Source: an uncultured Flavobacteriales bacterium
GTDB lineage: Bacteria > Bacteroidota > Bacteroidia > Flavobacteriales > UBA1820
Length of the DNA stretch: 17,740 nucleotides
Assembly (NCBI GenBank): GCA_938023515.1
Contig: CALJDR010000004.1
Span: forward strand, 1-17,740
Direction of reading: 5' to 3'
The translations under genes and the position numbers were made by a program. Below, piece by piece: positions 7,075 to 13,756 of this stretch. The notes beneath the pieces were generated by a model, which saw nothing but the letters and a program-made list of their open reading frames with translations, had not been told where the DNA came from and ran no database searches. The stretch's first letter is position 1, and every line of letters begins with the position of its first letter.

Positions 7075-7959
7075 ATGAAAAAATATTCTTTCTTCCTGGT
7101 GGCAGCCGTGTTGCTGGCCGGATGTTCCAAAAGCGAGAATGACAGCCAGCCGGTCGAACTTTCTTTCCGGGCGGGCATCGCCGCGGTTCCTACCAAGGCT
7201 TCCTCGACGACCACTATGGCCGACGGTGTGAAAGCTTCCATCCTAATATTTGAAAAAGATGCCGATGTAGCCCTTGCGACTCCCGTCCAAAACCAAGTGT
7301 ATACTTCGGATGCAGCGGGCAACCTGACCGGCACGGCGATATCGGTGGTCAACAAGACCTATGATTTCTATTCCGTGTCGGAAAACACAGCCAACACGCC
7401 GCTGAGTTTTACCTCCGCAACGGCCGCCGTGTCCAACGGAAAGGACTATCTCTGGGTAAAGAAGCAACAGGCAGTTACTTCTTCATCTAAGCAAGTCGAC
7501 CTCGTGTACGCCCGCAGTGCCGTCAAATTGACCGTCGTACTGGCAGGGGCCGGAATGGACCTGTCCAATACCACTATGCAGTTTACGCCTTCGGACGATG
7601 CTTCGGCTTCGATGTCCCTGGCCACCGGAAAGATCAGTGTCGCCGCCGCTAAAAAGGCGAACAAAACCGCGATGGCGATGACAGCCAATGCCGGGACTTT
7701 CATCATGGTGCCCTTGGCCGCAAGTATCGACCTGGATGTGGAAATTACCTCCGATGTAAAAATATCCGGCAGCTCCGATGCCGCTGTTACAAAGACTTAC
7801 CAGGCGACGATCCCGGCACCTGCGTCGGGATTTGAAGCCGGAAAAGAATACAAATATACGGCTACCCTTTCCGGAAGTACCGTTACTTTCTCCGGCGCCC
7901 AGATTACCGACTGGATAAACGGGGCCGACGACAGCATCGATGCAAACGAAAAACCCTGA
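7075..7959 (+). CDS. Fimbrillin family protein 4 (subfamily A)
   Basis: This is a 294-residue fimbrillin lipoprotein. The ATG at 7075 is chosen over an in-frame TTG at 7054, because it gives a normal signal peptide (MKKYSFFLVAAVLLAGC, Cys17) and leaves a 17-nt gap instead of an overlap. First strand V-E-L-S-F-R-A-G-I is followed by a candidate site T-K41|A42. It is the clear paralogue of fimbrillin 1, sharing S-D-A-A-G-N-L-T-G, Y-D-F-Y-S-V-S-E-N-T, G-K-D-Y-L-W, F-T-P-S-D-D-A, G-F-E-A-G-K-E-Y-K-Y-T-A and F-S-G-A-Q-I-T-D-W. Two subfamily B genes lie between the pair, so the array did not arise by simple stepwise neighbour duplication. The longest spacer of the array (83 nt, with a hairpin) follows it. 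Confidence 0.88.
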   Translation: MKKYSFFLVAAVLLAGCSKSENDSQPVELSFRAGIAAVPTKASSTTTMADGVKASILIFEKDADVALATPVQNQVYTSDAAGNLTGTAISVVNKTYDFYSVSENTANTPLSFTSATAAVSNGKDYLWVKKQQAVTSSSKQVDLVYARSAVKLTVVLAGAGMDLSNTTMQFTPSDDASASMSLATGKISVAAAKKANKTAMAMTANAGTFIMVPLAASIDLDVEITSDVKISGSSDAAVTKTYQATIPAPASGFEAGKEYKYTATLSGSTVTFSGAQITDWINGADDSIDANEKP

Positions 7960-7972
7960 TTGGTTTCAGGCT

Positions 7973-7994
7973 GGAAAAGGCTGGCGCTTTTTCC
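7973..7994 (+). terminator. Stem-loop between fimbrillin genes 4 and 5, possible attenuator
   Basis: GGAAAAGGC (7973-7981) and GCTTTTTCC (7986-7994) pair over 9 bp with one G-U and a 4-nt loop. A smaller CAGGT/ACCTG hairpin follows at 8000-8014. There is no U-run after the stem, so full termination is unlikely. Partial termination or an mRNA processing or stability element that sets subunit ratios is possible. This is the longest gap in the array. Confidence 0.4.
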
Positions 7995-8042
7995 GGCTGC
8001 AGGTGCGGAACCTGGTAAATTCTGCGAAAAAATGAGACTCGA

Positions 8043-9032
8043 ATGAAAATTAAGATTAAAGATACGATAGGCCGGCTGTACCCTTTGCTCGTATGTACCC
8101 TATTGGCCGGGGCCTGTTCGAAAAGCCCGCAGGGGGAGGACGAATCCCAGGGTGAGCGATCGGCTATCATCCTGACGGCCGGGGTAAAAGACAGCTCCAT
8201 ACCTGTCAGGGCCGATGCGGCGATCCCCGCCGGCGCTTCGGCCAGCGTGTGGGTGTATAAACGCAGCCAGCCAGATGTTCCGGCGGCAGTCTCTGCCGTA
8301 TCCCCATCGGTAGCCGGGAAAAAATATACCGCAGCCGCTTCCGGAAAACTCACCCCAGTTGATGGCGAAAACATCTATCTGGAAAAAGGCGATTACGATA
8401 TTTATTCACTGGGGCTGTTCAGCGGGGGCGCCCTGACTGCCGCCGAAGGTACGGTCTCGGCCGGGAAATCCGGCCAGTTGGCGAATGCCCGCGATTATAT
8501 TTTCGTAGAAAATCCGGCGGTCAATATCCCGGCAGTTCCTGCCACCAAAGATATTTCCCTGACATACACCCATGCCGCGGCCAGGATCGTGCTGGAATTA
8601 TCCCGGGACGATGCGTCTGTCGAACAGTTCACCTTATCCTCGGTGAAGATGACCCCGCCGGTGGAGTCCGCCTCGTGCGTGCTGGATTTTGCTGCCGGGA
8701 AAATCGTTCCGGCCGCATCGACGGCGGCCGAGGCGGCCTCTGTGGAAATGGATCAAGTGGCAGCGGGGAGCAAATACTCGTATGTAATGCTGCCCTTGGC
8801 TTCGGGCCAGAAAATCACATTCCTCATTACCGGGCGCGTAACCCCCAAAGGGCAGGCCGCCCGTGATATGGTACTCAAGGCTTCATATGCCGCTTCGGCG
8901 GTATTGGAAGGTGGGAATTCCTATGTGTTGAAAGCCAAAATCGCCGCCACCGGCGTCGTTTTCGAGCCGGGGCTGAAGGTGGAAGACTGGGACTATTCTC
9001 CCGGAGATATAGAAGTGGTTCCCGTTCCCTGA
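8043..9032 (+). CDS. Fimbrillin family protein 5 (subfamily B, divergent)
   Basis: This 329-residue fimbrillin lipoprotein has a slightly longer signal peptide, lipobox L-A-G-A-C (Cys25). First strand A-I-I-L-T-A-G-V is followed by a candidate site V-R56|A57. The run R-A-D-A-A-I-P-A-G-A-S-A-S-V-W-V-Y matches R-A-D-A-A-I-P-V-G-A-K-A-N-I-W-A-Y of fimbrillin 2 almost residue for residue, and Y-L-E-K-G-D-Y-D-I-Y-S-L-G, A-R-D-Y-I-F and T-Y-T-H-A-A also correspond. The C-terminal half has diverged: S-S-V-K-M-T-P-P replaces T-P-S-D-P, but Y-V-M-L-P-L-A-S-G remains. It ends V-E-D-W with a short acidic tail. It is the best candidate for a minor subunit among the B types, an inference from divergence only. 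Confidence 0.85.
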   Translation: MKIKIKDTIGRLYPLLVCTLLAGACSKSPQGEDESQGERSAIILTAGVKDSSIPVRADAAIPAGASASVWVYKRSQPDVPAAVSAVSPSVAGKKYTAAASGKLTPVDGENIYLEKGDYDIYSLGLFSGGALTAAEGTVSAGKSGQLANARDYIFVENPAVNIPAVPATKDISLTYTHAAARIVLELSRDDASVEQFTLSSVKMTPPVESASCVLDFAAGKIVPAASTAAEAASVEMDQVAAGSKYSYVMLPLASGQKITFLITGRVTPKGQAARDMVLKASYAASAVLEGGNSYVLKAKIAATGVVFEPGLKVEDWDYSPGDIEVVPVP

Positions 9033-9068
9033 CGCCCGTGATCCGGATAATTGAAATATAAAACAAGC

Positions 9069-10130
9069 ATGAAAAAAATACGAACGTTAACTGCCATGTT
9101 GCTGTTACCGGCGCTGGGCTTGTTGGCCGGAGGATGCTCCAAATCGGATATCCAGGGAGATAAAGTCCCCGTGAGTTTCGCAGCGACGGGAGTGGAAGCG
9201 GATGTGGCCCCTGTCAGGGCCCTTACCACGGCCCCCCTGCCGGCCAATACCCAGGTAAGGGTATCGGCGCGGCTTGCGGACGGTACGGTGTCCTCTCAGG
9301 CTTACGTATCCGATGCGGCGGCTAAACTGAACGGGGATCCCCTCTACCTGTACCCTTCGGTCAACGAATATACGATAAACGCCTGGGCCCCTTCCCTGGC
9401 TCTGAATTCAGGCAACGCGACGGTGAGCGTCACCCAGGGCTCGGATTTCATTGCGGCGGCCGATATGACGGTCAAAGTCCCCGTACAGGCTTCCCTGAAC
9501 GTGACTTTGCCGGTGTTCTCCCATAAATGCGCCAGAGTGCAGGTCGATATCGTAAAAGAAGACGGATATACCATGCTGAAAACATTGGAGATAGGCAGCG
9601 GCGGGGTCGTATTGGCGGATATGCCCGCCGGGCCGGGGACTTATACGTTGGGCGGGGACATTGCCCCCGACAATACTCCTACCGGTACTATGACTTTTTC
9701 CCCGTCCGATTTCACCGCGTTGAGCGACGGGCGCACGGGGTTCCGGGCGGTGGGTTTTTCCCTGCCCAAAGGCAAAAAAGCGATCCCTGTCACATTCAAC
9801 CTCGTGTTGGACGGGACGGCCAATGTCTTTAAGGGAAATGTCCCCGAAATGCTGCTGACCAAAGGATTGGGCTATAAATTCATATTTACCCTGCACAAGA
9901 CCGCCGCTATTTTTGAACTGAGCCTTACCGATTGGGCGGGACACGATGTGGAATTCGAGGTGGGCGGCAGTACGTCGATAGTGATCGGGTCGTGGGAAAT
10001 ACACGATATAGATCACGACATGGGCGCTCCCGGCGGCGGCCTGGTGGTGTGGGACTGGACTCCGCACGACATAGATCACGAGGTGGGGGCGGCGATCCGC
10101 GCGGCTGCTTCCCGCCATGCAGGTCGATAA
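9069..10130 (+). CDS. Fimbrillin-like lipoprotein 6 with triplicated HDIDHE-type tail (subfamily C)
   Basis: This is a 353-residue lipoprotein. The ATG at 9069 is preferred to an in-frame TTG at 9051 because it gives a standard signal peptide and lipobox G-G-C (Cys23). First strand V-P-V-S-F-A-A-T-G is followed by a candidate site V-R50|A51. The body follows the fimbrillin plan (S-D-A-A-A-K-L-N-G-D-P, Y-T-I-N-A-W-A-P, G-S-D-F-I-A, a Lys-rich P-K-G-K-K-A-I-P loop, then the terminal L-S-L-T-D-W) but lacks Y-D-F-Y-S-V, so it forms a third subfamily. After the usual terminal strand there is an extra 60-residue tail. A W-x-x-H-D-I/V-D/E motif begins at W289, W309 and W330, a period of 20-21 residues, the last two reading HDIDHD and HDIDHE. 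It lies directly before the tip-protein gene, so it may be the tip adaptor; that is inference. Confidence 0.82.
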   Translation: MKKIRTLTAMLLLPALGLLAGGCSKSDIQGDKVPVSFAATGVEADVAPVRALTTAPLPANTQVRVSARLADGTVSSQAYVSDAAAKLNGDPLYLYPSVNEYTINAWAPSLALNSGNATVSVTQGSDFIAAADMTVKVPVQASLNVTLPVFSHKCARVQVDIVKEDGYTMLKTLEIGSGGVVLADMPAGPGTYTLGGDIAPDNTPTGTMTFSPSDFTALSDGRTGFRAVGFSLPKGKKAIPVTFNLVLDGTANVFKGNVPEMLLTKGLGYKFIFTLHKTAAIFELSLTDWAGHDVEFEVGGSTSIVIGSWEIHDIDHDMGAPGGGLVVWDWTPHDIDHEVGAAIRAAASRHAGR

Positions 10131-10173
10131 TACACAAAAAAAGAAAAATCACATAAAAACATAGAAGAATACC

Positions 10174-12639
10174 ATGATAAAGAAATTGGCAATACTGGCG
10201 TTGGCGGCCCTGGCGGGCGCCGCGTGCATGAAAGAGCCGCAGGGCGATCAGGGGGCGGAAGGCACCGGCGAGCCTGTGAATGTGAACTTCTGCCTGTCGG
10301 CCCTTCCGATGACCCAGATCGAAGTCCGTTCGGTGGACGACCAGATAACCGATCTGTGGGTAGTCCAATGCGTGGACAGTACGGTAGTGGCCGCCACCTA
10401 TTTCGCGACGGTCGACCCGACCAATGTGGAAGTGGAACTGAAGAATTCCCCCGGCCGCGTGTATTTCGTCGCCAATCCCGTAACGAACGCTTCCCTGTAC
10501 ACGGTAGGGCAGCACGAACGCGACGTAGTGGCCGCCTCGGGAACAGTAGCCGCTAACCAAGGCAGCAGTCACTCCCTGGCCGCTTACCCCATGGCCGGAA
10601 AATGGGAAGGTACCCCGAAATCGGGTAAAATTGCCGACGAGATAAAACTGTACCGATCCTATGCGCAGGTAAACCTGTCCATCGGGGCAAATCTGCCCGC
10701 CGGGCATCAACTAACGATTAGTACGGCCAGGCTATATGTCCCCAAGACCGTGCAGTACTACCGCGACCCCGCGACCCTGGAGTCGCAGGGCCTTTATCCG
10801 ATCGGCGCGCTCGTTTATCAGACGTTCAACAGCGATGCGGTAGAACTCACCACCCCCGGACAGCTCAAAGCCACGCTCTACTGTCCGGAAACATACCGGG
10901 GAAAAGGGACGGCCACCGTCCAGACAGACAAGGACGACACGGAACATGGCCCCAACGGGGGAAAGGAACTCGTTTATCTGCATATCTCCGGTGATTACGT
11001 AATAAACGGGGCGACCTACAACTTAGTGTGCAAAGTCTACCTGGGGGCCAACAATACCGACGATTACAACCTGCTGCGCAACAACAGCTACAATGTTTCC
11101 GTGACCTTCCGGGGTAAAAACAAGGCCGATATCCGGATGGAAAAGATCGGTTCGGTGTCCGATGTCGACGGGATAAGCAGTTTTACCGACTACGCGGATA
11201 ATAATGAAAACCAGTGGATGCTGATAGGCTCCAAAAATAATGATGGTTATGCCCCGTGGGAATATGTGGCCCCGGGATTCGATTTCACGACCAACAAGGG
11301 CACTGGCACCGGTGTGGACGGCAGCGACTGCCCGGCGGGATGGCGCCTGCCTTCCCTGACCGAGATGAGGCTCATGCATGCTTATTCCATGGACCAAAGA
11401 GCGGGGAACGTTTTTCAAGACGACTACCCGTATTGGACAAGTGCCTGGACCGGCACCGCGTCGGACCCCCGTGTCATCTCAATGGGGGGGATAGACGGGC
11501 AGATCGTCACTACGGGCAAGACGCTGTTTCCCGATGAGAGAATGAATTTCCGGTGCGTACGGGATATGCCTGTCGCGGTAAGCCTGAAGTATCCGTATGT
11601 CGCGGGGACGACCATTGTCTCCCGGGATGCATCGGCCGGTGTTTTGCAAAAGTATTTACTGCTCGCCGGACAAAACGAGAGGTTGTCGTCGCTCGCGGCC
11701 CAGCCGGACTATGCCGCTTCCGACACCCTGAACCGGGTGGTGCCCCAATTGCAGGTGGCCAAAGCCGATTGCGGGACGGGCAGCAGCACCTACAATTTCG
11801 CACAGGCTTACCAGGCCTGCAAGGCGTATTCCGAAACGGACGCCCCGGCCGGCACCTGGCGGCTGCCTACCCAGCGGGACCTGCACCTGATGTTCGCCTG
11901 CCGCACCTCTCTGGCCTCGGCCTCCGGTTTTACTCCCATGAAAACGGAAGACCTGGGATATGTGTCCGGAGCTCAAAACGACGGCAAGGACAAATACCTG
12001 TTCTGTGGGGAAAATTCGGCAGGAGAGTCCGATAAAACGACGGCCCGCTATGTACGCTGCGTGCGCGCCGCCACGCCCACCACTTACCCGTACCTCGACG
12101 GCCAGTATCTCATCTCCAAAGACAGCAAAGGGGGGCTTGCGGACTCCGATCTGCTTACCGACGCGCAAAAACAATGGCTCCTGACCAACGATCCGTACAC
12201 TTCGCCCATAGACGACCAGGGCCCGTACAATAAAGTCTCGGCCAAACTGCGGTTCTCAAAAGACCCCTGCGATGAGGCCAACTGCGGGGTGGCCCCGGTT
12301 ACTGCCGCTACGGCTACGGTCACCGCCAGATATACCTACGACATGGCCTATGCCGCCTGCCGCGGTTATTCCGAAGCCGGCGCGCCGGCCGGCACCTGGC
12401 GGCTGCCTACCTTGGCGGAATACAGGCAGATGGCAAAGGCACAATCGACACAGCCGTCTTTATTTAGTAAATTAACTGGGCCAAATGCGTCTTGTGTGCG
12501 TTCGACCGGCAATTACAGCTATGTCTGGATATATAGCCAAACCCTTGCAGCGCCTAAACCGACCATCGCTACCCTGCCTCTCACCGACGCCAAAGGGGCG
12601 TTTACCAAAGTCGGCATCCGCTGCGTACGCGACGAGTAG
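10174..12639 (+). CDS. Three-module candidate fimbrial tip protein (DUF4906-like plus FISUMP/DUF1566-like repeats)
   Basis: This 821-residue lipoprotein has a lipobox ending in Cys18 and a candidate site V-R52|S53, as in the fimbrillins. Residues about 35-320 resemble the DUF4906-type domain of Bacteroidales fimbrial proteins, ending D-Y-N-L-L-R-N-N-S-Y-N-V-S-V-T-F-R-G. Three modules of FISUMP/DUF1566 type follow, a C-type-lectin-related fold: 345-463 (C-P-A-G-W-R-L-P at 386-393, closing R-C-V-R-D), 474-631 (A-P-A-G-T-W-R-L-P-T at 557-566, closing V-R-C-V-R-A) and 638-821 (A-P-A-G-T-W-R-L-P-T at 737-746, closing I-R-C-V-R-D). Modules 2 and 3 are tandem duplicates, each opening Y-P-Y-x-x-G with A-C-K/R-x-Y-S-E before the W-R-L-P-T motif. 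A 27-nt exact DNA repeat (11845-11871 and 12385-12411) sits at the same point in both. Its size, position after the pilins and lectin-like modules suggest a tip adhesin; the ligand is unknown. Confidence 0.8.
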   Translation: MIKKLAILALAALAGAACMKEPQGDQGAEGTGEPVNVNFCLSALPMTQIEVRSVDDQITDLWVVQCVDSTVVAATYFATVDPTNVEVELKNSPGRVYFVANPVTNASLYTVGQHERDVVAASGTVAANQGSSHSLAAYPMAGKWEGTPKSGKIADEIKLYRSYAQVNLSIGANLPAGHQLTISTARLYVPKTVQYYRDPATLESQGLYPIGALVYQTFNSDAVELTTPGQLKATLYCPETYRGKGTATVQTDKDDTEHGPNGGKELVYLHISGDYVINGATYNLVCKVYLGANNTDDYNLLRNNSYNVSVTFRGKNKADIRMEKIGSVSDVDGISSFTDYADNNENQWMLIGSKNNDGYAPWEYVAPGFDFTTNKGTGTGVDGSDCPAGWRLPSLTEMRLMHAYSMDQRAGNVFQDDYPYWTSAWTGTASDPRVISMGGIDGQIVTTGKTLFPDERMNFRCVRDMPVAVSLKYPYVAGTTIVSRDASAGVLQKYLLLAGQNERLSSLAAQPDYAASDTLNRVVPQLQVAKADCGTGSSTYNFAQAYQACKAYSETDAPAGTWRLPTQRDLHLMFACRTSLASASGFTPMKTEDLGYVSGAQNDGKDKYLFCGENSAGESDKTTARYVRCVRAATPTTYPYLDGQYLISKDSKGGLADSDLLTDAQKQWLLTNDPYTSPIDDQGPYNKVSAKLRFSKDPCDEANCGVAPVTAATATVTARYTYDMAYAACRGYSEAGAPAGTWRLPTLAEYRQMAKAQSTQPSLFSKLTGPNASCVRSTGNYSYVWIYSQTLAAPKPTIATLPLTDAKGAFTKVGIRCVRDE
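11845..12411 (+). repeat. 27-nt direct repeat in modules 2 and 3 of the tip gene
   Basis: Bases 11845-11871 and 12385-12411 are identical over 27 nt and lie exactly 540 bp (180 codons) apart, in frame. They encode the P-A-G-T-W-R-L-P-T core in both modules. Recombination between them would add or remove exactly one module without shifting the frame. Confidence 0.85.
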
Positions 12640-12670
12640 CAGGCCGGGAAGGAAATAATTTCAGAATAAG

Positions 12671-12686
12671 GCCGCCGAGAGGCGGC
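12671..12686 (+). terminator. GC-rich stem-loop after the tip gene
   Basis: GCCGCC (12671-12676) and GGCGGC (12681-12686) form a perfect 6-bp stem with a GAGA loop, 31 nt after the tip-gene stop and 11 nt before the next start. There is no U-run after it, so it is a weak terminator at best. It could instead limit translation of the following small gene. Confidence 0.4.
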
Positions 12687-12697
12687 GACATGGAAAA

Positions 12698-13060
12698 ATG
12701 CGGGGATTTGTCTGTTTGCAGCGGGATGCCGTGCGAATGAAAGAAAATATCGACCGCCTGCGCCGCAACGGGATACCTGTACAGCATATGATCGTGGTGG
12801 AGGACTGCCGGGAAGCGTTCGGGAAGATGGGCCGGGGCGATGTGCTGGCGGTATGCTCCCTGCGCCGCCTGGCCGACGATTTGCCGCAGCTGCGCCAAGG
12901 GTTGGAACGCGTACGGCAGGCAGAGGGTATCGTGGAATCGCTCGAGGAGCCTTGGTGGGATATGCGCGCCGGACAGCCCTGCTGGGAGCGGCTCGGCGCC
13001 CTGTATCCTTCCGGCTGCGGGCCCTTCGCTCCGTGTCCGGCCTGCAGCGGACGCGGTTGA
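12698..13060 (+). CDS. Small protein resembling a serine-recombinase catalytic domain, catalytic residues missing
   Basis: This 120-residue protein aligns by eye with the N-terminal domain of the resolvase/invertase family. G-F-V-C-L-Q-R-D...I-D-R-L-R-R-N-G-I (3-26) parallels G-Y-A-R-V-S-T...I-x-A-L-K-x-A-G-I. G-D-V-L-A-V-C-S-L-R-R-L-A-D-D-L (47-62) parallels G-D-x-L-V-V-x-K-L-D-R-L-G-R-D. The later E-G-I-V-E-S-L-E-E (76-84) parallels the G-V-x-F-R-S-L-x-E strand. On this alignment the nucleophilic Ser is Gln8, Arg8 is Cys6, Asp67 is Arg56 and Arg71 is Asp60; only Arg68 (Arg57) is kept. The usual E-helix and helix-turn-helix are absent, and the tail (from about 104) is a Cys/Pro/Gly-rich segment. 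It should not be able to cut DNA. It lies 58 nt after the tip gene in the same direction, so it may be an operon member. The function is unknown. Confidence 0.6.
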   Translation: MRGFVCLQRDAVRMKENIDRLRRNGIPVQHMIVVEDCREAFGKMGRGDVLAVCSLRRLADDLPQLRQGLERVRQAEGIVESLEEPWWDMRAGQPCWERLGALYPSGCGPFAPCPACSGRG

Positions 13061-13127
13061 AACAGAGCGTATCGTGTGGGTCTGTTCCGTTTTTTGGATT
13101 GTCCGAATGTGCGGCCGGGAAAATGAG

Positions 13128-13135
13128 TATCTTTG
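13128..13135 (+). promoter_or_regulatory. -7 box for the pentapeptide-repeat gene
   Basis: TATCTTTG matches TAnnTTTG and ends 20 nt before the ATG at 13156. This spacing supports that start and argues against the in-frame ATG at 13123, which would lie upstream of the transcription start. No clear -33 TTTG is seen at the right distance. Confidence 0.6.
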
Positions 13136-13155
13136 GGAACTTATCATACCAAAGG

Positions 13156-13725
13156 ATGACGGAAGACCGGACGATCGAAAAACAGGATTTCAGACAGGGG
13201 GGCTGGGATAACGAATACTATGACTGTGAGTTCGAGCACTGCGATTTTTCAGGGGCCGAACTCAAGGACGTGTATTTTGAAAACTGTCGGTTCCGGTTTT
13301 GCAATTTTTCCCTGTCCAAACTGTCGTGTAATTTCCGGAATGCGAAATTCGTCGAATGCAAGATGTCCGGCGCGGATTTTTCCGGGGTCAGCCGGCTGGC
13401 GGTTTCGTTCGCGTTTGAAAAGTCGAACTTGTCCTACGCTTCTTTTATCCGCACGAAGCTCCGGGAGATGCGGTTTTCCGCCTGCCAGCTGAACGAGGCT
13501 TATTTCGACGAAGCGGACATTTCTTCCTCCGTATTCGACCGGTGCGATATGGAACGCGCTTCTTTTTACCAGACCAACCTGGAAAAAGTCGATTTTTCCA
13601 CCTCGTTCAATTTTACCATCGACCCTTCCGCCAACAGGCTGAAAAAGGCGGTCTTCTCCGAAAGCGGGCTCCGGGGATTACTGTCCCATTTGAATATCGT
13701 CGTCAAAGGGCCGGACGAGTTATAA
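13156..13725 (+). CDS. Pentapeptide-repeat protein, Qnr/McbG-like
   Basis: This is a 189-residue protein made almost wholly of A/C-(D/N)-L/F-x-x repeats from about residue 22 to 150 (for example C-D-F-S-G, A-E-L-K-D, C-R-F-R-F, A-D-F-S-G, A-Y-F-D-E, A-S-F-Y-Q, V-D-F-S-T), predicting a right-handed beta-helix. A segment at about 80-91 breaks the repeat pattern, as the loop or the hinge between the two coils does in Qnr proteins. The C-terminal part, F-T-I-D-P-S-A-N-R-L-K-K-A-V-F-S (153-168) with a following G-L-L helix, matches the end of Qnr-type proteins, which in some families bind and protect DNA gyrase. Cytoplasmic, no signal peptide. Resistance is not implied: most chromosomal members have no known role. 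The ATG at 13156 is chosen because of the promoter-like box just upstream. Confidence 0.88.
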   Translation: MTEDRTIEKQDFRQGGWDNEYYDCEFEHCDFSGAELKDVYFENCRFRFCNFSLSKLSCNFRNAKFVECKMSGADFSGVSRLAVSFAFEKSNLSYASFIRTKLREMRFSACQLNEAYFDEADISSSVFDRCDMERASFYQTNLEKVDFSTSFNFTIDPSANRLKKAVFSESGLRGLLSHLNIVVKGPDEL

Positions 13726-13756
13726 AGTTCTGGGAGTTTACTTTGGTTTATTGTCC

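Noticed and set aside
10174..13060. A complete diversity-generating retroelement
   Set aside because: The target-like lectin fold is present, but no reverse transcriptase, accessory protein or template repeat was found in the window; the 120-residue downstream protein looks like a resolvase fold rather than Avd.
12853..13155. Longer in-frame start for the pentapeptide-repeat gene
   Set aside because: It would overlap the recombinase-like gene in another frame and add 101 residues without repeats; the -7 box at 13128-13135 fits the ATG at 13156.
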